Part shown: positions 38,132 through 48,000 of the stretch, in pieces
Layout of the letters: the number at the start of each line of letters is the position of its first letter
How positions within the stretch are numbered: position 1 is the first letter of the stretch
DNA from: Corynebacterium meridianum
GTDB taxonomy: Bacteria > Actinomycetota > Actinomycetes > Mycobacteriales > Mycobacteriaceae
Assembly (NCBI RefSeq): GCF_016342265.1
Contig: NZ_JAEIOS010000009.1
Coordinates: 62,001-126,000, forward strand
Length of the DNA stretch: 64,000 nucleotides
Reading direction: 5' to 3'
The notes under the pieces: model-generated
Seen by the model: only the letters and a program-made list of their open reading frames with translations
The model's database searches: none
Told to the model about the DNA's origin: nothing
Made by a program: the position numbers and the translations under genes

Positions 38132-39697
38132 ATGTCAATACTTTCTCGCTGCCTGTGGCAAACAACAATCTCGCAAGAAATAGGCGAATCACTTCTAGAC
38201 GATGCTCTGATAAAAATATCACCCTGGGCGTTTGACAACAAAAACCTGGAGGAGATATTGGATACAGGCGAGTGGTCCTTTCAGCGTTTAATGTCTGGAA
38301 AATCCGCTACGAGAAGAATAGTCTGCAATCGAATCGATGAATACAACGGCGTTATCGTCAATGTCGAGGATACGGATAACAATAATGACCTCTGGGGCGT
38401 CTCTATCCGAATCCACATCGAAGAATCAACGTGCTACTTTTGGATCGATAACACACTAGAATCCAATAACCCAAATAGGTTTTTGAAACTCGGTCGACCG
38501 CGCGCAGTTTCCGATCTTCTACAACTAGGAAATTCACCATCCTTCGGGAATGGAGAAATTCTAACTTGCCCAGAAACGATCACCACGAAGAATTTTCAGC
38601 CTTTCCTTGAAAGACTTCAGAGTAACGAGCGACTACTCCCTTTGATCGCCATTACCTGCCCTTACTCGGGATTTGATCAGGGAGCCTCCACGTTTGCAGA
38701 GAAGCTCGCAACTCGGGTGACAGGATTTGCTACGGTTGCAACCATAACCCCCGAAGCGCAAGAATTCCTACGTGAATCACTTCCTGATGGATTAGGCGTG
38801 TGGGGTGGCTCGATTCGTGTATACGGGACTGGACCACTCGACGCATCATATAAGCATCGTCTTTACTCGCTCCCGGAACTGAGTGAAAGACTCGCCGACT
38901 CTATCGTCTACCGTACAGCCATGTTCTCGACCCGCCGGTACCCTCCGGAACCATTGAGGATCTTCGACAGGAAAATCACCTCAATGAGGCAAGGAGGCGA
39001 GAATGCCGAGGTAGTAAGACTACAGGAGGAAATAGACAATTTAAAGTTGGAGCTAGAGATACTCCAAGATGAATACAATGAAAGCGAAGCCGATCTAAAC
39101 AGCACACGCGGAAAGCTCGAGAGGACCAGACGTCAGCTCCGGCAATATTCAGCCATCGAGGAGACTGAAAGTCCCGCAGACAATGACCCGCCAGACGAGG
39201 TCTCCGGATGGGACGAGGCAATAGAGTACTGCCAGAGGTATCTTTCCGACCGGATATCGTTACCTCTCGAGGCGATTAAAGAACGCGAAATCCTAGAGAG
39301 TACACCGACAGCAATCGCTTGGGGCAACGCCCTGTGGAGAGGCTTGTCATCACTTCATGCATACTGCGAAGATCAGGTCAACGGAAAATGCAATGGAGGC
39401 TTTTACCAATGGTGCATTTCTTCGGGGCGGTGGAACTATTCAAACAAAAAACTCGCCATGCGCGAATCAACTACAGTAAGAAACAACGACACGCTCCGTA
39501 GTGCCCGGATGTTTCCGTGTTCGAGTTCTCTGGATCCCAGCGGAAGAATACTCATGGAAGCACATCTAAAAATATCCGAAGGCGGCGGAAGCCTTGCACC
39601 CCGAGTTTATTTCTTCGATGATTCCCGAGGGCCTACCAAGAAGATCCACGTCGGGATGATCGGACCTCATTATCTCACACCGAACACGAGGAGCTAG
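38132..39697 (+). CDS. 521-residue protein of unknown function with coiled coil, low GC
   Basis: I cannot assign a function. Residues 1-130 form a mixed domain; residues about 150-285 (from CPETITTKNFQPFLERL) look like a compact alpha/beta unit with GVWGGSIRVYGTGP; residues about 286-345 (VRLQEEIDNLKLELEILQDE and on) are a strong coiled coil. The C-terminal 50 residues (LAPRVYFFDDSRGPTKKIHV, then GMIGPH near the end) look like a separate small conserved-type domain. There are no membrane segments or signal peptide. Codon use and GC are unlike the backbone, it stands alone between a hydrolase gene and leuB, and its size is intact. A single-gene defence or toxin role is a guess from context only. 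Confidence 0.75.
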   Translation: MSILSRCLWQTTISQEIGESLLDDALIKISPWAFDNKNLEEILDTGEWSFQRLMSGKSATRRIVCNRIDEYNGVIVNVEDTDNNNDLWGVSIRIHIEESTCYFWIDNTLESNNPNRFLKLGRPRAVSDLLQLGNSPSFGNGEILTCPETITTKNFQPFLERLQSNERLLPLIAITCPYSGFDQGASTFAEKLATRVTGFATVATITPEAQEFLRESLPDGLGVWGGSIRVYGTGPLDASYKHRLYSLPELSERLADSIVYRTAMFSTRRYPPEPLRIFDRKITSMRQGGENAEVVRLQEEIDNLKLELEILQDEYNESEADLNSTRGKLERTRRQLRQYSAIEETESPADNDPPDEVSGWDEAIEYCQRYLSDRISLPLEAIKEREILESTPTAIAWGNALWRGLSSLHAYCEDQVNGKCNGGFYQWCISSGRWNYSNKKLAMRESTTVRNNDTLRSARMFPCSSSLDPSGRILMEAHLKISEGGGSLAPRVYFFDDSRGPTKKIHVGMIGPHYLTPNTRS

Positions 39698-39869
39698 CGC
39701 ACCGAACCCTACTCACTAGCCCTATCAGGGTTTCTCCTGTCGGTATCCAGATCAGAAAAAAGATGCAGCTACACCATGGGCCCAAAGAGGCATCGGTGAG
39801 ATTAGGCCCTTCTCCCTGAGATAGTCTCGTCGTCGGGCTTCGACTTCGAGAACGACGCAGGCGGTGTCT

Positions 39870-40886
39870 CTACCCCAGCGCCGCGACGATCCGGTCCCCC
39901 ACCTCGCTGGTGATGACACCACCGGCGTCGCGGGATGTGACGTCCTCCGCGACGGCCTTCTCGATGCGTGCGGCGTTGTCCTCGTCACCCAGGTGGCGCA
40001 GGAGGAGTGCCGCGGAGAGGATCGCGGCCGACGGGTCGGCGATGCCCTTTCCGGCGATGTCCGGCGCGGAGCCGTGGACCGGTTCGAACATGGAGGGGTT
40101 GACGCCCGAGGCGTCGATGTTGCCGGAGGCGGCCAGCCCGATCCCCCCGGTGACCGCACCGGCGAGGTCGGTGAGAATGTCGCCGAAGAGGTTGTCGGTG
40201 ACGATGACGTCGTAGCGGGACGGGTCGGTGACCATGTAGATGGTGGCGGCGTCGATGTGGTTGTAGTCGACGGTGACGTCCGGGTACTCGGCGGCGACGG
40301 CGTCGACGGTGCGCTGCCACAGCCCACCTGCGTGGACGAGGACGTTGGTCTTGTGCACGAGAGTCAGGTGCCCACGGCGGGCGCGGGCACGCTCGAAGGC
40401 GTCACGGACGACGCGCTCCGCGCCGAAGCGGGTGTTCTGGCTGACCTCGCTGGCCACCTCGTGCTCGGTTCCCTCGCGGAGGAGGCCGCCGTTGCCCGCG
40501 TAGAGGCCCTCGGTGCCCTCGCGGACGACGACGAAGTCGATCTCGCCCGGGTCGGCGAGCGGGCTGGCGGATCCCGGGTAGAGCTTCGCGGGCCGCAGGT
40601 TCACGTGGTGGTCGAGGGCGAAACGCATCCTGAGCAGCAGCCCGCGCTCGAGGACACCGGGCGGGACCTCACCCGGGGCGCCGACGGCGCCGAGGAGGAT
40701 CGCGTCGTGCTCCCGCAGGCTGGCGAGATCGTCGTCGGTGAGGGTCTCGCCGGTGGCGAGGTAGCGGCGCGCACCGAGGTCGAAGTCGGTGGTCTCGATG
40801 TCGTCGCGTACCGCGCGGAGGACCTTGAGTGCCTCCGCCGTGACCTCCGGGCCGATTCCGTCGCCGCCGATAACCGCCAGTTTCAT
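39870..40886 (-). CDS. leuB: 3-isopropylmalate dehydrogenase
   Basis: Oxidative decarboxylation of 3-isopropylmalate in leucine synthesis. The 338-residue protein begins [20 protein letters not shown] and has the family blocks [57 protein letters not shown] and the metal/NAD region [20 protein letters not shown] then [10 protein letters not shown] chose the ATG at 40884-40886 because GGAG precedes it by nine bases; two upstream in-frame starts lack this. A strong palindrome lies just upstream. It is separated from serA here by about 12 kb of accessory and transport genes. Confidence 0.97.
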   Translation of the reverse strand: MKLAVIGGDGIGPEVTAEALKVLRAVRDDIETTDFDLGARRYLATGETLTDDDLASLREHDAILLGAVGAPGEVPPGVLERGLLLRMRFALDHHVNLRPAKLYPGSASPLADPGEIDFVVVREGTEGLYAGNGGLLREGTEHEVASEVSQNTRFGAERVVRDAFERARARRGHLTLVHKTNVLVHAGGLWQRTVDAVAAEYPDVTVDYNHIDAATIYMVTDPSRYDVIVTDNLFGDILTDLAGAVTGGIGLAASGNIDASGVNPSMFEPVHGSAPDIAGKGIADPSAAILSAALLLRHLGDEDNAARIEKAVAEDVTSRDAGGVITSEVGDRIVAALG

Positions 40887-40902
40887 TTTATGAGACTCCA
40901 TT

Positions 40903-40925
40903 CCCACATAGTGAACTTATGTGGG
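40903..40925. promoter_or_regulatory. Palindromic operator candidate upstream of leuB
   Basis: CCCACATA (40903-40910) and TATGTGGG (40918-40925) form a perfect inverted repeat with a 7-base centre, 16 bases upstream of the leuB ATG and next to a TAGACT -10-like hexamer. The left arm, TTCCCACA with flanks, also occurs at the ltbR-leuC palindrome (15969-15976), suggesting a shared regulator such as LtbR. Confidence 0.6.
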
Positions 40926-40974
40926 TGAGTCTAACACTTCCCCACCGGTCCCACAGCCCCCGTCCGGGTCCGGA

Positions 40975-41916
40975 TCAGACCTGTCGGAGCACGGCCTTCA
41001 GCTGCGAGCCCGCACCGATGACACCGGTCCTGATCACGGCGTCAACCTGTGTGTCGCTGACGCCTGCGGCCACGGGGACACCGACGCGGGACACGAGCCA
41101 CCACTCACCCGACTGCTGCACCGCACACACCGCCGCGGTCGTGGACAGGGCGTTGGCGTGGTTGCAGACGTGCAGGAGCTGTCCGGGATCCGGCTCACCG
41201 GTCGCGGGTACGCGGGCCGCGACGCGGATGACCGCCTGCTCGGGATCGGCGAGGATGATGTCGACGGGGGTTCCGTCCATCGACAGACACACGGTCTCCG
41301 TCTCCTCGTCGAAGGGAACCTCCTCCACTCCGCGCGCCGCGAACCAGCCGGTGACCCGCTCCCGGGTCAGCGGTGGGAGCTCCGGGGGCGGCGTCCGGAC
41401 GACCGAGCGGCCCGGTGTCTCCGTGATCTCGGGGGCGGAGTCCGGCAGCGCCTTCGCGATCGCCTCCGCGAGTTCCCCGCCGATACGCAGCGCGGTGCCG
41501 ATGAGTCCTGCCACCTGTCCCCTGGTCACCCCGTCGCCGACCGGGAACACCAGGCGGGCGGTGACGTCGAGGGGGGCGGCATCCTCGGCCGAGGTGTTCT
41601 CCCCCGGTGCGAGCACCGTCCGCAGCGGTTCCCCACCGGGCGCCGAGAGAAACACGTGCGGGGCACAGGGGGCCGAGTTCACGGCGTTCGCGGCGACGAG
41701 CGCGGTGACGTAGTCGGCCGCCGTGACGGTGCCGTTGTAGCGCAGCAGCGCGATGATCCGGGGATCATCGTTCTCCGTGTCCACATGCACGGTGAGGGTG
41801 ACGGGCCCGTGGTCGACGGTGACGTCGGCTCCGGGGGCGGCGGCCCGCGGCTCGAGGCCGATGCTGCGGGCCGCGGACTGGACGAGAGCGGTGTCGGGCC
41901 GGGTGAGTTCTTTCAT
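40975..41916 (-). CDS. YbjN-domain protein
   Basis: A 313-residue cytosolic protein. The C-terminal half (from VTGWFAARGVEEVPFDEETE to the end) has the YbjN/type III chaperone-like fold: ADPEQAVIRVAARVPATGEP, HVCNHANALSTTAAVCAVQQ and SGEWWLVSRVGVPVAAGV. The N-terminal half (VTLTVHVDTENDDPRIIALL and on) appears to be a second, diverged copy. I chose the ATG at 41914-41916. A very long antisense frame extends past it over the SulP gene and is not coding. YbjN proteins are linked to stress and expression control, but no mechanism is clear. Confidence 0.8.
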   Translation of the reverse strand: MKELTRPDTALVQSAARSIGLEPRAAAPGADVTVDHGPVTLTVHVDTENDDPRIIALLRYNGTVTAADYVTALVAANAVNSAPCAPHVFLSAPGGEPLRTVLAPGENTSAEDAAPLDVTARLVFPVGDGVTRGQVAGLIGTALRIGGELAEAIAKALPDSAPEITETPGRSVVRTPPPELPPLTRERVTGWFAARGVEEVPFDEETETVCLSMDGTPVDIILADPEQAVIRVAARVPATGEPDPGQLLHVCNHANALSTTAAVCAVQQSGEWWLVSRVGVPVAAGVSDTQVDAVIRTGVIGAGSQLKAVLRQV

Positions 41917-42240
41917 GGAGCGGGGAGGGTCACTTCCTCGGGTCGGTCGGGGCGGCCAGCGTTCGGCCCGGGCTGATATCTTCCCTGTCCAACCTACGCC
42001 ACGGGGTGCGGGGATCGGCGAGGCGAGTACCGGCACCGTTTCCCTTTGTGCCGCAACACCGCTAGGGTGGACCTCCTGTGTGCCCGACCGGATAGCGCAA
42101 CGCGCCCGATCGGGCTTTTTCTTCATCAGCGGCACCCTCCCCGGAACAACCGCGGGAGCGCCGTGCGCCCGACACGCCGACCACGCCCCAGCGTGGTGCA
42201 GCGCCGCGCTGATTCCCCATGATCCACCTGAAAGGCCCCC
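41917..42240. other. Divergent intergenic region with leader hairpin of the SulP gene
   Basis: About 320 bases between divergent genes. At 42104-42120, GCCCGATCGGGC is followed by five T residues, a short terminator-like hairpin 120 bases before the SulP ATG and in its orientation. GCCCGACCGG at 42082 could pair alternatively with it. No other gene is visible. Confidence 0.5.
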
Positions 42241-43770
42241 ATGCCCCTCGAGCGCTCCGCCGTGAACGACACCCACGGAGACATCAGTGTCCCGGCCTCC
42301 TTCCGCGCCGCCTTCTCCTCCCCGCGCAGGCTGCGCATCGAGGTCCTCGCCGGCCTCGTCGTGGCACTCGCTCTCATCCCGGAGGCGATCAGCTTCTCCA
42401 TCCTGGCGGGCGTCGATCCCAGGGTCGGGTTGTTCTCCTCCTTCATCATGGCCGTGACCATAGCGTTCACGGGCGGACGACCGGCGATGATCACCGCGGC
42501 GACCGGTGCGGTGGCCCTGGTCATCGCGCCACTGGTCGCGTCCCACGGACTGAATTACCTGATCGCGGCGGTGATTCTCGCCGGTGTCTTCCAGATCCTG
42601 CTCGCCGCGACGGGCGTGGCGAAGCTGATGCGTTTCATCCCCCGCTCGGTGATGGTCGGCTTCGTCAACGCACTGGCGATACTTATCTTCATGGCGCAGA
42701 TACCGCACCTCTACAACGTGCCGTGGGTGGTGTACCCGCTGATGGCGGTGGCTATCGCAATCATGGTGTTCCTGCCGCGCGTGACGACGGCCGTTCCGGC
42801 GCCGCTGATCGCGATCATCGTGCTCACCGCGGTGGCGATGCTCGGTGGTCTCAGGCTTCCCGATGTCGCCGACCAGGGCGAGCTGCCCTCGAGCCTGCCG
42901 CAGTTCCTCATCCCGGACGTCCCGTTCACCCTGGAGACGTTGACGGTCATCGCGCCGTTCTCGCTCGCGATGGCGCTCGTCGGCCTGATGGAGTCGCTGA
43001 TGACGGCGAAGCTCGTCGACGATCTCACCGAGACACGCTCCGACAAGACCCGTGAGGCCTGGGGCCAGGGCGCAGCGAACATCGCCTCCGGCTTCGTCGG
43101 CGGCATGGGTGGCTGCGCGATGATCGGCCAGACGATGATCAACGTCAAGGAATCCCGCGCCCGCACCCGCCTGTCCACCCTCCTCGCCGGCATCTTCCTG
43201 CTGATCCTCGTGGTCACCCTCGGCGACATCGTTGGACAGATCCCCATGGCCGCACTGGTGGCCATCATGATCATGGTCTCCGTCGGCACGTTCGACTGGC
43301 ACTCCATCGCACCCCGAACCCTCACCCTCATGCCCTGGTCCGAGACCGCGGTCATGCTCGTCACCGTCGCGGCGACCCTGGCCACCCACAACCTCGCCGT
43401 CGGCGTGGTCACCGGCGTGGTCATGGCGATGGTCATGTTCGCCCGGCGGGTCGCCCACCTGACCACGGTGGAGAAGATCGCCGACGTCGACACCGACGAT
43501 GACGGCCGGGTCAATCTGCGCACCTACCGTGTCGTCGGCCAGCTGTTCTTCGCCTCGTCGAACGATCTGGTCTACCAGTTCGACTACGACAACGATCCCG
43601 CCCAGGTCGTCATCGACCTCACCGACGCGGAGGTGTGGGACGCCTCGACCGTCGCCACCCTCGACGCCATCACCCGCAAGTACGCGGCGAAGGGCACGGA
43701 GGTGCAGATCATCGGCCTCGACGGCGCATCGAAGCGGCGCCTGGACAGGCTCACCGGCGAACTCGTCTGA
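42241..43770 (+). CDS. SulP-family anion transporter with STAS domain
   Basis: A 509-residue membrane transporter. The membrane part (about residues 35-400) has the SulP layout: [20 protein letters not shown] near helix 1, [20 protein letters not shown], and [20 protein letters not shown]. The STAS domain covers about 420-505 ([40 protein letters not shown]). Family members move sulfate, bicarbonate or dicarboxylates, and the substrate cannot be read from sequence. The ATG has AAAGG just upstream. Transcription may be attenuated by the hairpin in its leader. Confidence 0.92.
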   Translation: MPLERSAVNDTHGDISVPASFRAAFSSPRRLRIEVLAGLVVALALIPEAISFSILAGVDPRVGLFSSFIMAVTIAFTGGRPAMITAATGAVALVIAPLVASHGLNYLIAAVILAGVFQILLAATGVAKLMRFIPRSVMVGFVNALAILIFMAQIPHLYNVPWVVYPLMAVAIAIMVFLPRVTTAVPAPLIAIIVLTAVAMLGGLRLPDVADQGELPSSLPQFLIPDVPFTLETLTVIAPFSLAMALVGLMESLMTAKLVDDLTETRSDKTREAWGQGAANIASGFVGGMGGCAMIGQTMINVKESRARTRLSTLLAGIFLLILVVTLGDIVGQIPMAALVAIMIMVSVGTFDWHSIAPRTLTLMPWSETAVMLVTVAATLATHNLAVGVVTGVVMAMVMFARRVAHLTTVEKIADVDTDDDGRVNLRTYRVVGQLFFASSNDLVYQFDYDNDPAQVVIDLTDAEVWDASTVATLDAITRKYAAKGTEVQIIGLDGASKRRLDRLTGELV

Positions 43771-44017
43771 CCCGCCACGGCACCCCTGCGGCAGGCGCAC
43801 CTTGTTATCCTGCCGGTGAACGGACGCCGTTTCCCCGTACGTTCACGGGGCTGACTCTTCGAGGAGCCGGATACGCACCAGCGACGACCTCGCCTCCCCC
43901 GGGACCACCACCGGCGGATTCTCCATCCGCCGCTGCCTGAACACGGCCCTGGACACCTTCCTCGCGAACACCTGGGGATGGCTCGGATACGGGATCCTCG
44001 CGATCCTGTTCCCACCG

Positions 44018-44644
44018 TTGTCCCTCCGACGTGAGGACGCCGGAGGGATCAGCGCGCCCGCCGAAGCAGTCATCGGAGCAGTCATCAACGGCGCAGTGTT
44101 CACGGTCCTGTTCGCGCTCGCGTTCACCTTCATCATCCGGGCCGCACTCCGCGACACCGCAGGCGACGGGGATGCCACGGGTGGGAACACCGGAAACGCC
44201 TTCCCCGTGCTCCTGCTGATCGGCGCCGCGTTTCTCATGGTCCAGGCGGCCGCGGTCCACGTCGTGGGCCTCCTGGGGCCGGAGTGGGCGCTCATCGACG
44301 GGCCGTGGTACTTCCACCTGCGGCTCACCGCCCTGATCATCGCGGTCGTGAGCGTTCTGCTGCTGCCTTTCGTACTGTTCGCCCCGTTCCTCTGCACCGC
44401 GGGCGCGCCGGTCGGTGAGTCTCTCGCACGGGGCTTCGCCATGGGCCGAGCACACTTTCTCAGAATCGTCGCACTGCTGCTCGTCTGCATCCCGGTCGTG
44501 ATGGCCGGTGCGCTCGCGCTCGGGGTCGGGATCCTGGTCTCGATCCCGGTGGCGATCCTCACCGTCGCCGCCGCCTACCGGACCGTGTGCGGAGAAACGA
44601 ACTCCACGGGGACGCTCGCACACCGGAGGAGAAGCGTTAAGTGA
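44018..44644 (+). CDS. Multi-helix membrane protein, N-terminus unresolved
   Basis: At least 208 residues with about five hydrophobic segments, including AVIGAVINGAVFTVLFALAF then TFII, AFPVLLLIGAAFLMVQAAAV, LTALIIAVVSVLLLPFVLFA and IVALLLVCIPVVMAGALALG. Coding character continues upstream of the TTG at 44018 to about 43853 (GGFSIRRCLNTALDTFLANT), which is typical of the start of such proteins. No ATG, GTG or TTG exists in that frame there. Either the start is unusual or a small indel near 43850 has broken the gene; a GTG at 43816 lies one frame off. Function unknown. Confidence 0.5.
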   Translation: MSLRREDAGGISAPAEAVIGAVINGAVFTVLFALAFTFIIRAALRDTAGDGDATGGNTGNAFPVLLLIGAAFLMVQAAAVHVVGLLGPEWALIDGPWYFHLRLTALIIAVVSVLLLPFVLFAPFLCTAGAPVGESLARGFAMGRAHFLRIVALLLVCIPVVMAGALALGVGILVSIPVAILTVAAAYRTVCGETNSTGTLAHRRRSVK

Positions 44645-44863
44645 CACACGTATCCCCGGTGACACTCACCGTTCCACCCGTGTGACACAACGAACAGACG
44701 ATACTCCGAACACTGGACAGGGCCGGCTCCGGGGCGTCTACCACGAGATTCCCGACGAACGGCCCGTAAACTTCCGATTACGCCCGACCAAACAACATGG
44801 GGGTGTCCGTCGCCACATTCGATACCCCTTCGCATTCCGCGCTACATCAGTATCTTGGAGGTC

Positions 44864-46360
44864 ATGAACCCTCGGAAGATCGGCGTGACAGAAGTAGCAC
44901 TGCGCGATGCACACCAGTCCCTGATGGCCACCCGCATGGCCATGGAGGACATGACGGGCATCTGCGAGGACATCGACAAGGCCGGGTACTGGAGCGTTGA
45001 GTGCTGGGGCGGGGCGACGTTCGACGCCTGCATCCGCTTCCTCAACGAGGACCCCTGGGAGCGGCTGCGCACCTTCCGCAAGCTGCTGCCCAACTCGAAA
45101 CTCCAGATGCTGCTCCGCGGCCAGAACCTGCTCGGCTACCGCCACTACGAGGACATGGTGGTGGACAAGTTCGTGGAACTGTCCGCGGAGAACGGCATGG
45201 ACATCTTCCGCGTGTTCGACGCCCTCAACGACCCCCGCAACCTCGAGCACGCCATGGCCGCGGTGAAGAACGTCGGCAAGCACGCCCAGGGCACGATCTG
45301 CTACACCGTCTCCCCGCTGCACACCGTGGAGGGCTACGTCGAACAGGCGGGACGCCTGCTCGACATGGGCGCGGACTCCATCGCACTGAAGGACATGGCC
45401 GCGCTGCTCAAGCCGCAGCCCGCCTACGACATCATCCGCGGCATCAAGGAGACCTACGGCGAGGACACGCAGATCAACGTCCACTGCCACTCCACCACCG
45501 GCGTCACCCTGGTCACCCTGATGAAGGCCATCGAGGCCGGCGCCGACGTCGTCGACACCGCGATCTCATCGATGTCGCTCGGCCCGGGCCACAACCCCAC
45601 CGAGTCCCTCGTCGAGATGCTCGAGGGCACCGACTACACCACCGGCCTCGACATGGAGCGGCTCATCACGATCCGCGACCACTTCAGGGAGGTCCGCCCC
45701 AAGTACGCCGAGTTCGAGTCGAAGACGCTGGTGGACACCAACATCTTCCTCTCCCAGATCCCCGGCGGCATGCTGTCCAACATGGAGTCCCAACTCAAGG
45801 CACAGGGCGCGGGCGACCGCATCGACGAGGTCATGCGGGAGGTCCCCGTGGTCCGCAAGGACGCCGGATACCCGCCGCTGGTGACTCCGAGCTCCCAGAT
45901 CGTCGGCACGCAGGCCGTGTTCAACGTGCTCATGGGCCGGTACAAGGTCCTGACCGCCGAGTTCGCCGACCTGATGCTCGGCTACTACGGCGAGTGCATC
46001 GGTGAGCGCAACCCGGAGCTCATCGAGCAGGCCAAGGGCCAGACCAAGAAGGAACCCATCACCTGCCGCCCGGCGGACCTCCTCGACCCCGAGTGGGACG
46101 AACTCGTCGAGCAGGCCGCGGCCCTCGAGGGGGCCGACGGCTCCGACGAGGACGTGATGACCAACGCCCTGTTCCCCGGCGTCGCCCCCGGATTCTTCAC
46201 CACCCGCGACGAGGGCCCGAAGTCCGTCGGCAAGACGAAGGAACAGCTCGAGGCCGAGAAGCAGGCCGCCAAGGAGGGCTCCTCCGCCGTCCGCGAACCG
46301 ATCACCTACCGGGTCTCCGTCGGCGGCCGAAGCCAGACCGTCCGCGTCGAACCCGCGTAG
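44864..46360 (+). CDS. Methylmalonyl-CoA carboxytransferase 5S subunit
   Basis: Carboxyl transfer between carboxybiotin and pyruvate/oxaloacetate, the 5S half-reaction of transcarboxylase. The 498-residue protein begins MNPRKIGVTEVALRDAHQSL (the metal-binding Asp is in LRDAHQ). It has the TIM barrel segments FRVFDALNDPRNLEHAM, the carbamylated-lysine region ADSIALKDMAALLKPQPAYD, and the metal ligands in NVHCHSTTGVTLVT. The C-terminal PYC_OADA domain is present (PGGMLSNMESQLKAQGAGDR). A ribosome binding site GGAGG lies only two bases before the ATG, which is unusually close; a TTG three codons upstream is possible. It is the first gene of the transcarboxylase operon. Confidence 0.92.
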   Translation: MNPRKIGVTEVALRDAHQSLMATRMAMEDMTGICEDIDKAGYWSVECWGGATFDACIRFLNEDPWERLRTFRKLLPNSKLQMLLRGQNLLGYRHYEDMVVDKFVELSAENGMDIFRVFDALNDPRNLEHAMAAVKNVGKHAQGTICYTVSPLHTVEGYVEQAGRLLDMGADSIALKDMAALLKPQPAYDIIRGIKETYGEDTQINVHCHSTTGVTLVTLMKAIEAGADVVDTAISSMSLGPGHNPTESLVEMLEGTDYTTGLDMERLITIRDHFREVRPKYAEFESKTLVDTNIFLSQIPGGMLSNMESQLKAQGAGDRIDEVMREVPVVRKDAGYPPLVTPSSQIVGTQAVFNVLMGRYKVLTAEFADLMLGYYGECIGERNPELIEQAKGQTKKEPITCRPADLLDPEWDELVEQAAALEGADGSDEDVMTNALFPGVAPGFFTTRDEGPKSVGKTKEQLEAEKQAAKEGSSAVREPITYRVSVGGRSQTVRVEPA

Positions 46361-46414
46361 AACTCTCCCCTCATCCCCCTGCACCACCCCAGCACGAAGG
46401 AGCACGATAGTCCG

Positions 46415-47968
46415 ATGGCGCAAGACAACATGGACGCCCGCCTGACCGAACTCGCCGAACGTCGGGCGAAGGTCTTCGCCGGCGGCGGAGAGAAGAAGAT
46501 CGAGGCCCAGCACGAACGCGGCAAGCTCTCCGCCCGCGAACGCGTCGACCTGCTCATCGACGAAGGCACCTTCCAGGAGACCGGCGCCTTCACCACCCAC
46601 CGCTCCACCCACTTCGGACTGGACAAGGCGACCCTACCCGCCGACGGCGTGGTCACCGGATCCGGCGCCGTCTACGGCCGCCCGATCCACGTCGCCTCCC
46701 AGGACTTCACCGTCATGGGCGGCTCCGCCGGTGAGGAACAGTCCAACAAGGTCGCCGCGATGATGCAGGCCTCCGCCACCACCGGCACCCCCTTCGTCCT
46801 GATCAACGACTCCGGCGGAGCGCGCGTCCAGGAGGGCATCGGCTCGCTCTCCGGATACGGGAAGGTGTTCTACAACAACGTCCTGCTGTCCGGCCTCGTG
46901 CCGCAGATCTCCATCATCGCCGGCCCCTGCGCCGGCGGCGCGGCCTATTCCCCCGCGCTGACGGACTTCGTCATCCAGACCCGCAAGGCCAACATGTTCA
47001 TCACCGGCCCCGGAGTCATCAAGACCGTCACCGGCGAGGACGTCACCGCCGAGTTCCTCGGCGGCGCCGATTCGCACATGTCCAAGGCCGGCAACATCGA
47101 CTTCATCGCCGAGGACGACGAGCAGGCCATCCTCATCACGCAGAAACTGCTGAGCTTCCTGCCGCAGAACAACACCGAGGAACCACCGCTGGTCAACCCC
47201 GACGAAATCGTCGAAGCCGACCCAGCCCTCCGCGACATCGTCCCCGTCGACGGCCGCCGCGGCTACGACGTCCGCGACGTCATCGGGCGTCTCGTCGACC
47301 ACGGTGACTTCCTCGAGGTACAGGCCGGTTTCGCCCGTTCGTTGGTCGTCGGTTTCGGCCGCATGATCGGCCGCACCGTCGGGTTCATCGCCAACCAGCC
47401 CAGCGTCATGTCCGGCGTGCTCGACATCGACTCCTCCGACAAGGCCTGCAAGTTCATCCGCTTCTGCAACGCCTTCAACATCCCCCTGGTCACCCTCGTC
47501 GACGTCCCCGGCTTCATGCCCGGCGTCTCCCAGGAACACGGCGGCATCATCCGCCACGGCGCCAAGGTCCTCTACGCCTACTCCGCCGCCAGCGTCCCCA
47601 AGATCACCATCGTCCTGCGCAAGGCCTACGGTGGCGCCTACGTCGCGATGTGCTCCAAGGACCTCGGCGCGGACAAGGTCTTCGCCTGGCCCACCGCCGA
47701 AATCGCGGTCATGGGTGCCGAAGGCGCCGTCAACGTCGTCTTCCGCCGCGAGATCGCCGCAGCCGACGACCCCGAGGCACGCCGTGCGGAACTCGTCCAG
47801 GAATACAAGGACACCTTCTCCTCGCCGTACATGGCAGCCAGCCGCGGGCTGGTCGACGAGATCATCGACCCCGCCGACACCCGCCGGGAGATCGCCCACG
47901 CCCTCGAACTGCTGGCCAACAAGCGGGTACACCGGCCCGCGAAGAAGCACGGCCTCGGACCGGTGTAA
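46415..47968 (+). CDS. Methylmalonyl-CoA carboxytransferase 12S subunit
   Basis: The CoA-ester half-reaction of transcarboxylase, moving carboxyl between biotin and propionyl-CoA/methylmalonyl-CoA. The 517-residue crotonase-fold protein has VASQDFTVMGGSAGEEQSNK, LINDSGGARVQEGIGSLSGY, IIAGPCAGGAAYSPALTDFV, the second-half FIRFCNAFNIPLVTLVDVPG then FMPGVSQEHGG, and VLRKAYGGAYVAMCSKDLGA. It could also serve as an acyl-CoA carboxylase beta subunit, but the neighbours 5S and 1.3S favour transcarboxylase. AAGGAG precedes the ATG. Confidence 0.93.
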   Translation: MAQDNMDARLTELAERRAKVFAGGGEKKIEAQHERGKLSARERVDLLIDEGTFQETGAFTTHRSTHFGLDKATLPADGVVTGSGAVYGRPIHVASQDFTVMGGSAGEEQSNKVAAMMQASATTGTPFVLINDSGGARVQEGIGSLSGYGKVFYNNVLLSGLVPQISIIAGPCAGGAAYSPALTDFVIQTRKANMFITGPGVIKTVTGEDVTAEFLGGADSHMSKAGNIDFIAEDDEQAILITQKLLSFLPQNNTEEPPLVNPDEIVEADPALRDIVPVDGRRGYDVRDVIGRLVDHGDFLEVQAGFARSLVVGFGRMIGRTVGFIANQPSVMSGVLDIDSSDKACKFIRFCNAFNIPLVTLVDVPGFMPGVSQEHGGIIRHGAKVLYAYSAASVPKITIVLRKAYGGAYVAMCSKDLGADKVFAWPTAEIAVMGAEGAVNVVFRREIAAADDPEARRAELVQEYKDTFSSPYMAASRGLVDEIIDPADTRREIAHALELLANKRVHRPAKKHGLGPV

Positions 47969-48000
47969 ACCACATACCCCACGAGCACAGCGCCCCGAAC

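Noticed and set aside
40975..43800. A 941-codon minus-strand open frame covering the YbjN gene and the whole SulP gene.
   Set aside because: Only the part below 41916 has family character. The rest is antisense to an obvious transporter and is rich in His/Asp/Gly/Arg as expected from GC-rich antisense sequence.
44642..44688. Three TGACAC direct repeats upstream of the transcarboxylase operon, similar to the TGACA half-sites near the sensor kinases.
   Set aside because: Spacing is irregular and the hexamer is short, so chance is a sufficient explanation.
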